Below, one piece after another: positions 43,998 to 52,363 of a stretch of DNA of 64,000 nt. The DNA comes from Agromyces fucosus (GTDB lineage: Bacteria > Actinomycetota > Actinomycetes > Actinomycetales > Microbacteriaceae), in NCBI RefSeq assembly GCF_004134865.1, contig NZ_SDPO01000004.1, positions 109,663 to 173,662 on the forward strand, written 5' to 3'. The notes under the pieces were generated by a model. It did no database searches and was not told the origin of the DNA. It saw only the letters and a list, made by a program, of their open reading frames with translations. How positions within the stretch are numbered: position 1 is the stretch's first letter; each line of letters begins with the position of its first letter. Both the position numbers and the translations under genes were made by a program.

Positions 43998-46361
43998 TCA
44001 TGCCCGGCGGAGCCGGAGACTGTTCAGCACCACGAACACGCTCGAGAACGCCATCGCCGCGCCGGCGATCATCGGGTTCAGGAACCCGGCCGCCGCGAGC
44101 GGGATCGCCGCGACGTTGTAGGCGAAGGCCCAGAACAGGTTGCCCTTGATCGTGCGCAGCGTCGCCCGGGCGAGCGAGATCGCGTCGGCGATCGCACCCG
44201 GCTCATCACGGGTGAGGGCGAGGTCGCTCGCGGAGGCCGCGGCATCCGTGCCGCCGCCCATCGCGATGCCGAGGTCGGCCGCTGCGAGCGCCGCGGCGTC
44301 GTTCACGCCGTCGCCGACCATCGCGACCCGGTGCCCTTCGCCCTGCTCGCGCCGGACGATCGCGAGCTTGCCCTCCGGGCTGACTCCCGCGTGCACCTCG
44401 TCGATGCCGAGTGATGCGGCGACCCGCGCCGCCGGCCGCTCGGCGTCGCCCGTCAGGAGTGCCGGGCGGAGCCCGAGGGCGCGGAGCCGGTCGACCGCCT
44501 CGCGGGCGCCGTCGCGCACGCGATCGCCGACCTCGATGAGCGCCTGCACCTCACCGGCCGACCCCACGGCCACGAGAGTGTCGTCGGAGGCAGCGGCACG
44601 CGCCTCGAGCGCCGCGGGCATGCGGTAGCCGAGTCCGACCAGGAACGCCGGTCGCCCGGCTGCGGCCGGCACGCCTTCGACCTCGCCAGTGACGCCGAGA
44701 CCGGCGTGGGCGCGGAATTCGGTCACCTGCAGTGCGCGCCAGGCCGGCCCCGAGGCATCCGCCCCATCGACGATCGCCCGCGCGACCGGGTGCTCCGAGC
44801 TCCGCTCGAGCGCCGCGGCGAGGTCGAGGGCGGCGGCTCCGCCTGCGTCGGCCGCACCGATGGTGCCGTCGGCGGTCGTCACGCCGGTGAGGGACATCCG
44901 GCCGGTGGTCAGCGTGCCGGTCTTGTCGAGGAGGATCGTGTCGACGTCGCCCGCACGATCGAGCGCGTCGGGCCCCGTGATGAGGATGCCGCGTTCGGCG
45001 CCGCGCCCGGTGCCGACGAGGATCGCCATCGGCGTGGCGAGGCCGAGGGCGCAGGGGCAGGCGATGACGAGCACCGCCACGGCCGCGGTGATGGCCTGCT
45101 CGACGGGACTGCCCGTCGCGACCCACACGATCGCGGTCGCCGCGGCGAGCGCGATGACGATCGGCACGAACACCGCCGAGATGCGGTCGGCGAGGCGCTG
45201 GGCGCGCGACTTGCCGAGCTGGGCGTCCTCCACGAGGCGTGCGATCTGCGCGAGCCGGGTGTCGGCACCGACGCGCTCGGCCGCGACGACGAGGCTGCCG
45301 CCGTGCACGATGGTCGCGGCGGTCACCGAGGTGCCGGGCGCTACGTCGACGGGTGCCGGTTCGCCCGTCAGCATGCTCTCATCGACTCCCGCCTCCCCGC
45401 GCAGCACGACGCCGTCGGCGGCGACGCGCTCACCGGGGCGCACGACGAACCGGTCGCCGGGGCGCAGGCTCTCGATGCGCACCCGCTCCTCGCGCTCCTC
45501 GGCGCCCTCGCCGCGCAGCACCGAGACCTCGCGCGGGGCGAGTTCGAGCAGGGTGCGCAGCGACTGACCGGCACGGCGCTTCGACCGCTGCTCGAGCACC
45601 CGCCCGAGCAGCAGGATCGTGATGACGCCCGCGGCCACCTCGAGGTAGATGTCCCCGCCGGGAGTGCCCCGGACCCCGAACGTCCATTCGTGCGTCATGC
45701 CCGGCATGCCCGCGTGTCCGAAGAAGAGCGCCCAGAGCGACCAGGTGAACGCGGTGAGCGTGCCGAGCGAGACCAACGTGTCCATCGTGAGCGAACCGTG
45801 CCGCAGGTTCACGGCCGCGGCCCGGTGGAACGGCCATCCGCCCCACACCACGACCGGTGCCGCGAGGGCGAGCGAGAACCACTGCCAGTAGGTGAACTGC
45901 AGCACGGGCACCATCGCGATCACGACGACCGGCACGGTGAGCACCGCCGAGACCACGAGCCTGGTCATGAGCGGGTCGGATGCCGCGGCGCCCGCTTCAC
46001 CGCTCCGCGCAGAGGTGCGCTCCCCCGCATCGGCGGACGGAGCCACGGAACCCCGATCCGGGGCTCCCTGCCGCGCGGAACCGGTCTCGGAGCCTGCGCC
46101 TGAATCGCCGCGGCCCTGCTCGGTCGGGGCGGCGGGCACGATCGCGGTGTACCCCGCGGCCCGCACGGCCTCGACGAGCTCGTCGATCGACGTCGTCGAC
46201 GGGAACGACACGCGCGCCTTCTCGGTCGCGAGGTTCACCTCGGCCTCGACGCCGTCGAGCCTGCCGAGGCGTTTCTCGACCCGAGAGACGCAGCTCGCAC
46301 ACGTCATGCCCTCGATGCCGAGGTCGATCGTCCGGGTCCCGTACTGCAGCAAATCCGCCAC
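43998..46361 (-). CDS. copA: Copper-translocating P1B-type ATPase
   Basis: 787 residues. N-terminal heavy-metal domain with GMTCASC (Cys21, Cys24), an Ala/Gly/Glu-rich linker, eight membrane helices, the transport motif ACPCALG near residue 433, phosphorylation site DKTGTLT near 478, and GDGVNDAAAL near 685. The CPC motif marks Cu(I)/Ag(I) export from the cytoplasm. Promoter on the reverse strand: TTGCAC (46414-46409), 17 bp, TACTGT (46391-46386), with the CsoR-type operator in the spacer. GAAGGAG precedes the ATG. Divergent from csoR. Confidence 0.95.
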   Translation of the reverse strand: MADLLQYGTRTIDLGIEGMTCASCVSRVEKRLGRLDGVEAEVNLATEKARVSFPSTTSIDELVEAVRAAGYTAIVPAAPTEQGRGDSGAGSETGSARQGAPDRGSVAPSADAGERTSARSGEAGAAASDPLMTRLVVSAVLTVPVVVIAMVPVLQFTYWQWFSLALAAPVVVWGGWPFHRAAAVNLRHGSLTMDTLVSLGTLTAFTWSLWALFFGHAGMPGMTHEWTFGVRGTPGGDIYLEVAAGVITILLLGRVLEQRSKRRAGQSLRTLLELAPREVSVLRGEGAEEREERVRIESLRPGDRFVVRPGERVAADGVVLRGEAGVDESMLTGEPAPVDVAPGTSVTAATIVHGGSLVVAAERVGADTRLAQIARLVEDAQLGKSRAQRLADRISAVFVPIVIALAAATAIVWVATGSPVEQAITAAVAVLVIACPCALGLATPMAILVGTGRGAERGILITGPDALDRAGDVDTILLDKTGTLTTGRMSLTGVTTADGTIGAADAGGAAALDLAAALERSSEHPVARAIVDGADASGPAWRALQVTEFRAHAGLGVTGEVEGVPAAAGRPAFLVGLGYRMPAALEARAAASDDTLVAVGSAGEVQALIEVGDRVRDGAREAVDRLRALGLRPALLTGDAERPAARVAASLGIDEVHAGVSPEGKLAIVRREQGEGHRVAMVGDGVNDAAALAAADLGIAMGGGTDAAASASDLALTRDEPGAIADAISLARATLRTIKGNLFWAFAYNVAAIPLAAAGFLNPMIAGAAMAFSSVFVVLNSLRLRRA

Positions 46362-46385
46362 TCTCCTTCATCGTTCCGGATCTCA

Positions 46386-46426
46386 ACAGTACCCCCCTGG
46401 GGTATCTGGTGCAAACGAGGTATCCT
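46386..46426. promoter_or_regulatory. copA-csoR divergent promoters with CsoR-type operator
   Basis: Operator TACCCCCCTGGGGTA at 46390-46404: inverted TACCCC/GGGGTA arms around three bases, the known shape of CsoR sites. It lies between the copA -35 (46414-46409) and -10 (46391-46386) boxes, and just upstream of the csoR -10 box TATCCT (46421-46426), so one bound repressor would silence both genes. Confidence 0.85.
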
Positions 46427-46432
46427 ATTGAG

Positions 46433-46711
46433 GTGATCGAGGACATCAAGAAGCGCGCCATGCACCGCACGAAGATCATCGAGGGCCAGTTGCGCGGCAT
46501 CGAGAAGATGATCGAGAACGACGACTACTGCGTCGACATCATCACGCTCTCGCTCGCGGTGCAGAAGTCACTGGGCTCCCTCAACAAGCTCCTCGTCGAG
46601 AACCACCTCCGCACCCACGTCACCGAGATGTACGAGGCGGGCGGCGAGCAGCGCGAAGCAGCAGTGGCCGAACTCGTGCGCATCTTCGAGCTCTCCAACA
46701 ACCGGGGGTAG
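46433..46711 (+). CDS. csoR: CsoR/RcnR-family metal-sensing repressor
   Basis: 92 residues, all helical. GQLRGIEKMIENDDYCVDII and VENHLRTHVTEMY are the family helices. Metal-ligand positions are Cys33, His58 and His62: the spacing matches Cu(I)-CsoR (Cys-His-Cys), but the last ligand is His. GTG start with TATCCT 6 nt upstream (leaderless). Its place beside copA and the G-tract operator strongly suggests copper-responsive repression, released when the metal binds. Confidence 0.9.
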   Translation: MIEDIKKRAMHRTKIIEGQLRGIEKMIENDDYCVDIITLSLAVQKSLGSLNKLLVENHLRTHVTEMYEAGGEQREAAVAELVRIFELSNNRG

Positions 46712-46719
46712 GCGAGCGG

Positions 46720-47268
46720 ATGCTGCGCATCGAGCTGGTCACGGGCGACATCACCGTGCAGCGGGTCGATGCGATCGTGAACGCGGCGTACTCCTCGCTC
46801 CTCGGCGGCGGCGGGGTCGACGGCGCGATCCACGCCGCCGGCGGACCCGAGATCCTCGCCGAGTGCCGCCGCCTCCGCGCGACCGCGCTGCCCGGCGGCC
46901 TGCCGACGGGCGAGGCCGTCGCGACGACCGCCGGCCGCCTTCACGCGCGCTGGGTCATCCACACGGTCGGGCCCGTCTGGCCCGACGAGGGAGCCGAGGC
47001 CGACGCCCGGCGCCGACTGCTCGCCGCCGCGTACCGCAACTCGATCGGCCTCGCCGCCTCGCTCGGCGCCGCCTCCGTCGCCCTCCCGGCCGTCTCGGCC
47101 GGCGTCTACGGCTGGCCGGCGACGGATGCCGCGCGCGTCGCGCTCTCGACGGCGGCCGACGCCCCAGCTCCCGGGCTCATCCGGTTCGTGCTCTTCTCCC
47201 CCGCCATGCGCGACGTCTTCGCCGAGGCGGCGGCAGCCCTCGGCATCGACGAGGCAGCCGCCGACTGA
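46720..47268 (+). CDS. Macro domain protein (O-acetyl-ADP-ribose deacetylase-like)
   Basis: 182 residues, a single macro domain. DITVQRVDAIVNAAYSSLLG carries the ligand loop (NAAY where NAAN is commoner), GGGGVDGAIHAAGG the phosphate-binding glycines, and LPAVSAGVYGWP the second loop. Such proteins hydrolyse O-acetyl-ADP-ribose or remove mono-ADP-ribose. The start is 8 nt after csoR, so it may be co-expressed with the copper regulator; no functional link is known. Confidence 0.87.
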   Translation: MLRIELVTGDITVQRVDAIVNAAYSSLLGGGGVDGAIHAAGGPEILAECRRLRATALPGGLPTGEAVATTAGRLHARWVIHTVGPVWPDEGAEADARRRLLAAAYRNSIGLAASLGAASVALPAVSAGVYGWPATDAARVALSTAADAPAPGLIRFVLFSPAMRDVFAEAAAALGIDEAAAD

Positions 47269-47285
47269 GCAGCGGGCGCGCTCGA

Positions 47286-48287
47286 TCAGGTGCCCGGCGC
47301 CGTGACGGCCAGCCAGTCGTCGAGCTCGCTCGGCTCGTCGGTGATGATGCCGTCGACGCCGAGCGCGCTCACCTCCTCCCAGTGCTCATGGCTGTTGAGC
47401 GTGTAGCAGAGCACGGCGATGCCGGCGTCGTGCAGGGCGACGAGGGCGCCGGGCTGCGCGGTGACGGAAGCCGCGGTGGTGCCGAACCCGATGACCCCGA
47501 GGCGCTCGGCCATGGGCACGGGGTTCGCCGGGAGCTCCCGGATGAGCATGATGCGGGGTATCGTCGGCGCGACGCGCTGCAGTGCGAAGAGCGTCTCGAG
47601 GCTGAAGCTCTGCAGCACGACCCGACCGCGGAGGCCATGGCGCTCGATGAGCCCCGTCACGGCGCGGATGCCCTCGGCGCCCCAGTCGGCCTTCAGCTCG
47701 ATGAGGGCACGGGCCTCGTCGCGCTCGGCGAGGGCCTCGAGGAAGGCGTCGAGCGTCGGGACCCGAGTCCCCGCGAACTCCGCGCCGTACCATGCGCCCG
47801 CGTCGAGCCGCTCGACGGCGGCGGCGTCGAGCTCGCCGATCGAGCGCGTGTCGCCCGTGATGCGCTCGAGCGTCGTGTCGTGGAACAGCACGGGGACACC
47901 GTCGCTCGTGAGCTGCACGTCGGTCTCGACGAACGCGAGCTCGTCCATGGCGAGTTCGAGTGACGGCATCGTGTTCTCGGGGGCGGCGGCACGGTCGCCG
48001 CGATGGCCGACGGTGAAGGCCGGCTCCCCCGGCTCGCGGAGCGCCCCGAAGACGTCGATCGCGTAGACCGTCGGGGGCACCTGGGCGAAGAGCAGGAGCC
48101 CGGCCAGCAGGGCGGCGGCGAGGCTCGCGAGGCTGACCCGCACCCCGCGGGGCGGCGGGCTCAAGAGGCGTGGCGGTCGGGCTGGTTCGGTCGTTCGGGT
48201 GGCAGGGGCGGCTGGGGCGGGCCGCCGACGCCGGGTCGCCGAAGCGACCGTGTCGAGGGGGTGGAACACGGGTTCGGGCCTTTCCAC
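47286..48287 (-). CDS. Membrane-anchored glycerophosphodiester phosphodiesterase
   Basis: 333 residues. Basic, Pro-rich cytoplasmic start, one membrane helix (about 51-70), then a GDPD TIM barrel outside the cell: GHRGDRAAAPENT (catalytic His95, metal ligand Glu104), VETDVQLTSDGVPVLFHD (Glu121, Asp123, His136) and a C-terminal GVDGIITDEP. It hydrolyses glycerophosphodiesters, supplying glycerol-3-phosphate. The start is uncertain: GTG at 48287 is the longest; TAGAGT (48325-48320) is a possible -10 box. Convergent with the macro-domain gene. Confidence 0.87.
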   Translation of the reverse strand: MERPEPVFHPLDTVASATRRRRPAPAAPATRTTEPARPPRLLSPPPRGVRVSLASLAAALLAGLLLFAQVPPTVYAIDVFGALREPGEPAFTVGHRGDRAAAPENTMPSLELAMDELAFVETDVQLTSDGVPVLFHDTTLERITGDTRSIGELDAAAVERLDAGAWYGAEFAGTRVPTLDAFLEALAERDEARALIELKADWGAEGIRAVTGLIERHGLRGRVVLQSFSLETLFALQRVAPTIPRIMLIRELPANPVPMAERLGVIGFGTTAASVTAQPGALVALHDAGIAVLCYTLNSHEHWEEVSALGVDGIITDEPSELDDWLAVTAPGT

Positions 48288-48345
48288 CGTCGCGCGCCGT
48301 TGCGCGATCGGTGCAGGTCACTCTAGCAACACCGTTACCGTTTCG

Positions 48346-49542
48346 TTACCTCCCGTTCGCGGGTGGCACGACCTCATCGGTCTCGGCGGCGCCGTGAGGA
48401 TACTCCGCCGATCGGCGCTGGAACTCCAGGATCGCGTGATTGCGGACCCGCCCCTCGGCGATCTCCGTGGCGCGGTCGATCGTCTCGGACGCCGCCCAGG
48501 CGTCGGGGCCCTCCATGACGGTGCGCAGGAAGGGCATCAACGCCTCGCTGATCTCCCACGTGGCGGAGTTCCAGAGGAAGGAGGGACTGTGGTCGACGGC
48601 GTAGTAGTTGGTCGAGTCGCCGACCGTGAACATCGGATCCTCGAACGACGTGGGGCGGGCCCATTCGAAGCCCATTCCGGCATCGACCGACACGTCGACG
48701 ATGAGGCTGCCCGGCCGGAAGAGCCCGAGATCCTCAGTACGCAGGTAGGTCAGCGGCGAGTTCGGATCCTGCAGCGTGCAGTTCACCACGATGTCGCGCT
48801 CGGCGAGGAACGGCGCCAGGGCGACCGGTCCGTCGTCCGTGTTGACCGTGCTCTCGAACGGAGCCTCGGGGTCGTGCTCGAACTGGATGATGTCGACGGA
48901 CGGGATCGGTGAGCTCACCGCGGCGGTGTCGCGGTTGGTGAGCACCCGGACGTCGTGGATGCCGTGGGCGTTCAACGCGGTCACCGCGCCGCGCGCGGTC
49001 GCGCCGAACCCGATGACGACCGCGCTCAACCGTCGTCCGTAATCTCCCGTCGATCCGCACAGCTGCAGGGCGTGCAGCACCGAGCAATAGCCTGCGAGCT
49101 CGTTGTTCTTGTGGAACACGTGCAGGCCGAAGCCGCCACTGGCGGTCCAGTGGTTCATCGCCTCCCACGCGATGAGGGTGAGCCGCTTGTCGATGGCGAG
49201 CTGGGTGAGCTCGCGGTCCTGCACGCAGTGCGGCCAGCCCCACAGCACCTGGCCGTCGCGGAGCTGCTCGAGGTCGGCCGCCTGCGGCTTCGGCAGGAGC
49301 ACGACCTCGCTCCGCGCGATGACCTCCTCGCGGGTGCCGAGGGAGCCCACCAACGCTCCGAGCTCGTCGTCCGAGATCCCGAAGAGCTCGCCGTAGCCGT
49401 GTTCGAGGATCATCCGCTCCCGAAGGTCGGGATCGATGCGCTCGAAGTGCGACGGATGCAGCGGAAGCCGCTTCTCGTCGGGCTTGCGCGAGTGCGCGAG
49501 CACCCCGATCGTGAGGAGTCGGGGGGTCGTCGTGCCGGCCAT
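48346..49542 (-). CDS. Alanine dehydrogenase/PNT-family protein, N5-(carboxyethyl)ornithine synthase-like
   Basis: 398 residues. N-terminal PNT-type domain (LAHSRKPDEKRLPLHPSHF, EVVLLPKP) and a Rossmann domain (VVIGFGATARGAVTALNAHG) with DVSVDAGMGFEWARPTSF, like the NADPH-dependent enzymes that condense ornithine or lysine with pyruvate, and like alanine/saccharopine dehydrogenases. Product cannot be fixed from sequence. ATG at 49542 chosen (AGGACG upstream); the open frame runs to 49626. GAGAAT near 49588 may be the -10 box. Confidence 0.78.
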   Translation of the reverse strand: MAGTTTPRLLTIGVLAHSRKPDEKRLPLHPSHFERIDPDLRERMILEHGYGELFGISDDELGALVGSLGTREEVIARSEVVLLPKPQAADLEQLRDGQVLWGWPHCVQDRELTQLAIDKRLTLIAWEAMNHWTASGGFGLHVFHKNNELAGYCSVLHALQLCGSTGDYGRRLSAVVIGFGATARGAVTALNAHGIHDVRVLTNRDTAAVSSPIPSVDIIQFEHDPEAPFESTVNTDDGPVALAPFLAERDIVVNCTLQDPNSPLTYLRTEDLGLFRPGSLIVDVSVDAGMGFEWARPTSFEDPMFTVGDSTNYYAVDHSPSFLWNSATWEISEALMPFLRTVMEGPDAWAASETIDRATEIAEGRVRNHAILEFQRRSAEYPHGAAETDEVVPPANGR

Positions 49543-49722
49543 TTCGGACGTCCTGTCTCCCGCCGGTGCGTGCGCGACGGATTCTCTCAGAGGAATCCGC
49601 GAGGAACTGGGTCGCCGTCGAATCACCGGCCGCGCGATCGACGGCCTGCCCTGAGGCTACGCCATGTCCTGCCCGCCGCAACCGGCGACGCGGACCACGC
49701 TCCACGAGCACCCGGCGACAGC

Positions 49723-51219
49723 TCAGTCCTCGTCGACGCGATGGGCGACGCGTGCCGCCTCGGCCTCCGCCTCGGCCTCTGCGGTGATGCGATTGGCCAT
49801 GCCCGCGAAGATGATGCCGTGGAACGGGAAGATCGCCCACCAGTAGAGGCGCCCCGAGAGACCCTTCGGGAAGAACACCGCACGCTGGCGGTACTCGGCA
49901 CCGCCGTCCGGCGCGGACCGCGCCTCGAGTTCCAGCCACGCCCGTCCCGGCACGCGCATCTCGGCACGGAGACGGAGGAAGCTGCCGCGGTCGATCGCCT
50001 CGACGCGCCAGAAGTCCACGGCGTCGCCGACGTGGAGCGTGTCGGGATCGCGCCGCCCCCGGCGGAGGCCCACGCCGCCGGTGAGCTTGTCGACCCACCC
50101 CCGCACCGCCCAGGCGAGCGGGAACGAGTACCAGCCGTTCTCGCCGCCCACGCCCTCGATGACGCGCCAGAGCTCGCGCACGGGAGCCGGGGTCCGTCGC
50201 TCGCGCTCGTCGAGGTAGACCGTGTGCCCCGCCCAGTCGGGATCGCTCGGCAGCGGATCGCTCGGCGCCCCGGCCACCTCGGCATTGCGCCAGCTCGTCT
50301 CGACCTCGCCCGCCCGCTCGCGCTCGAGTGCCAGCCGCACCGCGACCCGGTAGGGCAGCAGCCCCTCGGAAGGCGGTGGAATCACCTGGTCGATGTCATG
50401 ATCGCGCATCACGCAGTCGAACTGGAGCGACTCGATGATCGGCACGGCGATGCGACGCGGGATCGGGGTCACGAGGTTGACCCATTGCCCGGCGAGCCAC
50501 GGCGTCAGCACGGGCAGGGCGGCGATCGGTCGTTGCGGCAGTCCGGCTTCGACCGCGTAGCCGTTCATGAGCTGCCCGTAGCGGAGGATGTCTGGGCCGC
50601 CGATGTCGAAGGCACGGCTCGCCTCGAGCGGCGCCTCCGCCGCAGCGACCAGGTAGGTGAGCACGTCGCGCACTGCGATGGGCTGGATGAAGCTGCGCAC
50701 CCAACGGGGCGCCGGCATGTACGGGAGCACCTCGGTGAGGTGACGGATCATCTCGAACGAGGTCGAGCCGGAACCGATGATCACCCCGGCCTGCAACACG
50801 ATCGTCGGCACGCCGGAGGCGATCAGCACCTCGCCGACCTGCGCGCGGGAACGCAGGTGGCGCGAGAGCCGCTCGCCCTCGGGGTGCAGTCCACCGAGAT
50901 ACACGAGCCGTGACACCCCATTGCGCCGCGCTGCGCTCGCGACGTTCTCGGCGATGCGGCGTTCGGTCGCCTCGAAGTCCCCCTGGCCGCCCATGGAATG
51001 CACGAGGTAGTAGACGACGTCGACGCTCTCCACCGCGGCATCGACGGAGCCCGGATCGAGGAGGTCGCCTTCGACGACCTCGACCTCGCCACGCCACGGC
51101 ACGTCGCGCAGGCGTTCGGGCCGGCGGGCGAGCACGCGGACCTCGTGCCCCGCGGCGAGGAGCCTGGGCACGAGTCGTCCGCCGATGTATCCGGTCGCCC
51201 CGGTGACGAGCACATGCAC
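49723..51219 (-). CDS. NAD(P)-binding SDR-like protein with C-terminal DUF2867 domain
   Basis: About 498 residues. Atypical SDR/NmrA-type Rossmann domain (VLVTGATGYIGGRLVPRLL, VVYYLVHSMGG, VYLGGLHPEG) followed by a DUF2867 domain from about residue 320 (ENGWYSFPLAWAVRGWVDKL, FFPKGLSGRLYWWAIFPFH). The combination is common in actinobacteria and cyanobacteria (YbjT-like); function unknown. Either GTG 51219 or TTG 51225 can be the start; TAGGTT (51256-51251) is a possible -10 box. Confidence 0.84.
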   Translation of the reverse strand: MHVLVTGATGYIGGRLVPRLLAAGHEVRVLARRPERLRDVPWRGEVEVVEGDLLDPGSVDAAVESVDVVYYLVHSMGGQGDFEATERRIAENVASAARRNGVSRLVYLGGLHPEGERLSRHLRSRAQVGEVLIASGVPTIVLQAGVIIGSGSTSFEMIRHLTEVLPYMPAPRWVRSFIQPIAVRDVLTYLVAAAEAPLEASRAFDIGGPDILRYGQLMNGYAVEAGLPQRPIAALPVLTPWLAGQWVNLVTPIPRRIAVPIIESLQFDCVMRDHDIDQVIPPPSEGLLPYRVAVRLALERERAGEVETSWRNAEVAGAPSDPLPSDPDWAGHTVYLDERERRTPAPVRELWRVIEGVGGENGWYSFPLAWAVRGWVDKLTGGVGLRRGRRDPDTLHVGDAVDFWRVEAIDRGSFLRLRAEMRVPGRAWLELEARSAPDGGAEYRQRAVFFPKGLSGRLYWWAIFPFHGIIFAGMANRITAEAEAEAEAARVAHRVDED

Positions 51220-51255
51220 ACGCAACCCCCAACGATCGTCGAACGACGAACGAAC

Positions 51256-51495
51256 CTACGAGCGTTCGTTGCCTCGACGATAGTTGCCGCTCGCGCGCGC
51301 GAGAAGGTGCTGCACCTGTGAATCGTCGGCGCGCTGCAGGCCGGCCACGAGCCTGGCCGCCTCGCGCCCGCCGACGGTCATCACCGGTTGGCCGCCACGG
51401 AACACGGTCACGCCGCCCTGCTTCGTGATGCGGTACTCGAAGGGGTCGGTCGCGAGGCGACCCCGCTCGTCTGACGCGCCGTTGCGTCCGGACAT
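51256..51495 (-). CDS. Conserved small hypothetical protein
   Basis: 79 residues from the ATG at 51495, which has AGGAG 5 nt upstream. DPFEYRITKQGGVTVFRGGQPVMTVGGREAARLVAGL looks like a compact beta-alpha fold, then a charged tail. It follows the truncated aldehyde dehydrogenase gene by 7 bp and is therefore the last gene of the deoC operon. Family not recognised. Confidence 0.72.
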   Translation of the reverse strand: MSGRNGASDERGRLATDPFEYRITKQGGVTVFRGGQPVMTVGGREAARLVAGLQRADDSQVQHLLARASGNYRRGNERS

Positions 51496-51502
51496 GGTGC
51501 TC

Positions 51503-52363
51503 CTATCGCAGGCTCTTCGTGTGCCAGACCGTCTTCGTCTCCGTGAACGCGGCGATGCGGCCGAGCGCGGGCGCCGCGGCATCCGGGCCCGACTCCGGTC
51601 GCAGCACGCGCTTCAGCGTGTCGGCCGCGTCGACCTCGAGCGAGATCCAGTCGAGCGCGCCCGCGCCGACCAGATCGAGCGCGTTGACGTCGGCATGGCT
51701 CGCGAGCCACGGCGCGATCTCGGCGGGCGAGCCCGTCAGCACGTTGACGACGCCCTTCGGCACGTCGCTCGTGGCGAGCACCTCGGCGAGGCTGATCGCC
51801 GACAGCGGGAAGCGCTCGCTCGCGACCGCCACGACGGCGTTGCCCGCCACGAGCGCCGGCGCGACCGCGGACACGAAGCCGAGGAGCGAGCTGTCTTGCG
51901 GCACGACGATCGCCACGACGCCGGTCGGCTCCGGCACCGAGATGTTGAAGTACGGTCCGGCGACGGGGTTCGCGTTGCCGGCGACCTGGGCGAACTTGTC
52001 GGCCCACCCGGCGTACCAGACCCAGCGGTCGATCGCCTCGCCGACCTGAGCGGATGCCACGGCGCGCGTGACCCCCTCGGCCTCCTCGATCTCGGCGACG
52101 AACTGCGCCCGGCGCCCCTCGAGGAGTTCGGCGATGCGGTAGAGCACCTGTCCGCGGTTGTACGCCGTGGCGCCCGACCAGCCCGAGACGGCGGCCCGTG
52201 CGGCGACGACCGCGTCGCGGGCGTCTTTCCGGGAGGCCAGCGCGGCGTTGGCGAGGAACGAGCCGTCGGCGGCGAGCACCTCGTAGGTGCGGCCCGACTC
52301 GCTGCGCGGGAACGCTCCGCCGATGTAGAGCTTGTACGTCTTCGGCACGGCGAGGCGGCTCAT
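51503..52363 (-). CDS. Truncated aldehyde dehydrogenase-like protein lacking the catalytic domain
   Basis: 286 residues, where a normal aldehyde dehydrogenase has about 480. The N-terminal coenzyme-binding region is recognisable (TYKLYIGGAFPRSESGRTYEV, RIAELLEGRR, GVVAIVVPQDSSLLGFVSA, APALVAGNAVVAVAS, GVVNVLTGSPAEIAPWLA), but there is no GQxC nucleophile or LELGGK glutamate. The ending FTETKTVWHTKSLR resembles the normal C-terminal strand, so the catalytic part appears removed internally. The start overlaps the full-length gene (ATGA). Probably a non-catalytic partner. Confidence 0.82.
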   Translation of the reverse strand: MSRLAVPKTYKLYIGGAFPRSESGRTYEVLAADGSFLANAALASRKDARDAVVAARAAVSGWSGATAYNRGQVLYRIAELLEGRRAQFVAEIEEAEGVTRAVASAQVGEAIDRWVWYAGWADKFAQVAGNANPVAGPYFNISVPEPTGVVAIVVPQDSSLLGFVSAVAPALVAGNAVVAVASERFPLSAISLAEVLATSDVPKGVVNVLTGSPAEIAPWLASHADVNALDLVGAGALDWISLEVDAADTLKRVLRPESGPDAAAPALGRIAAFTETKTVWHTKSLR

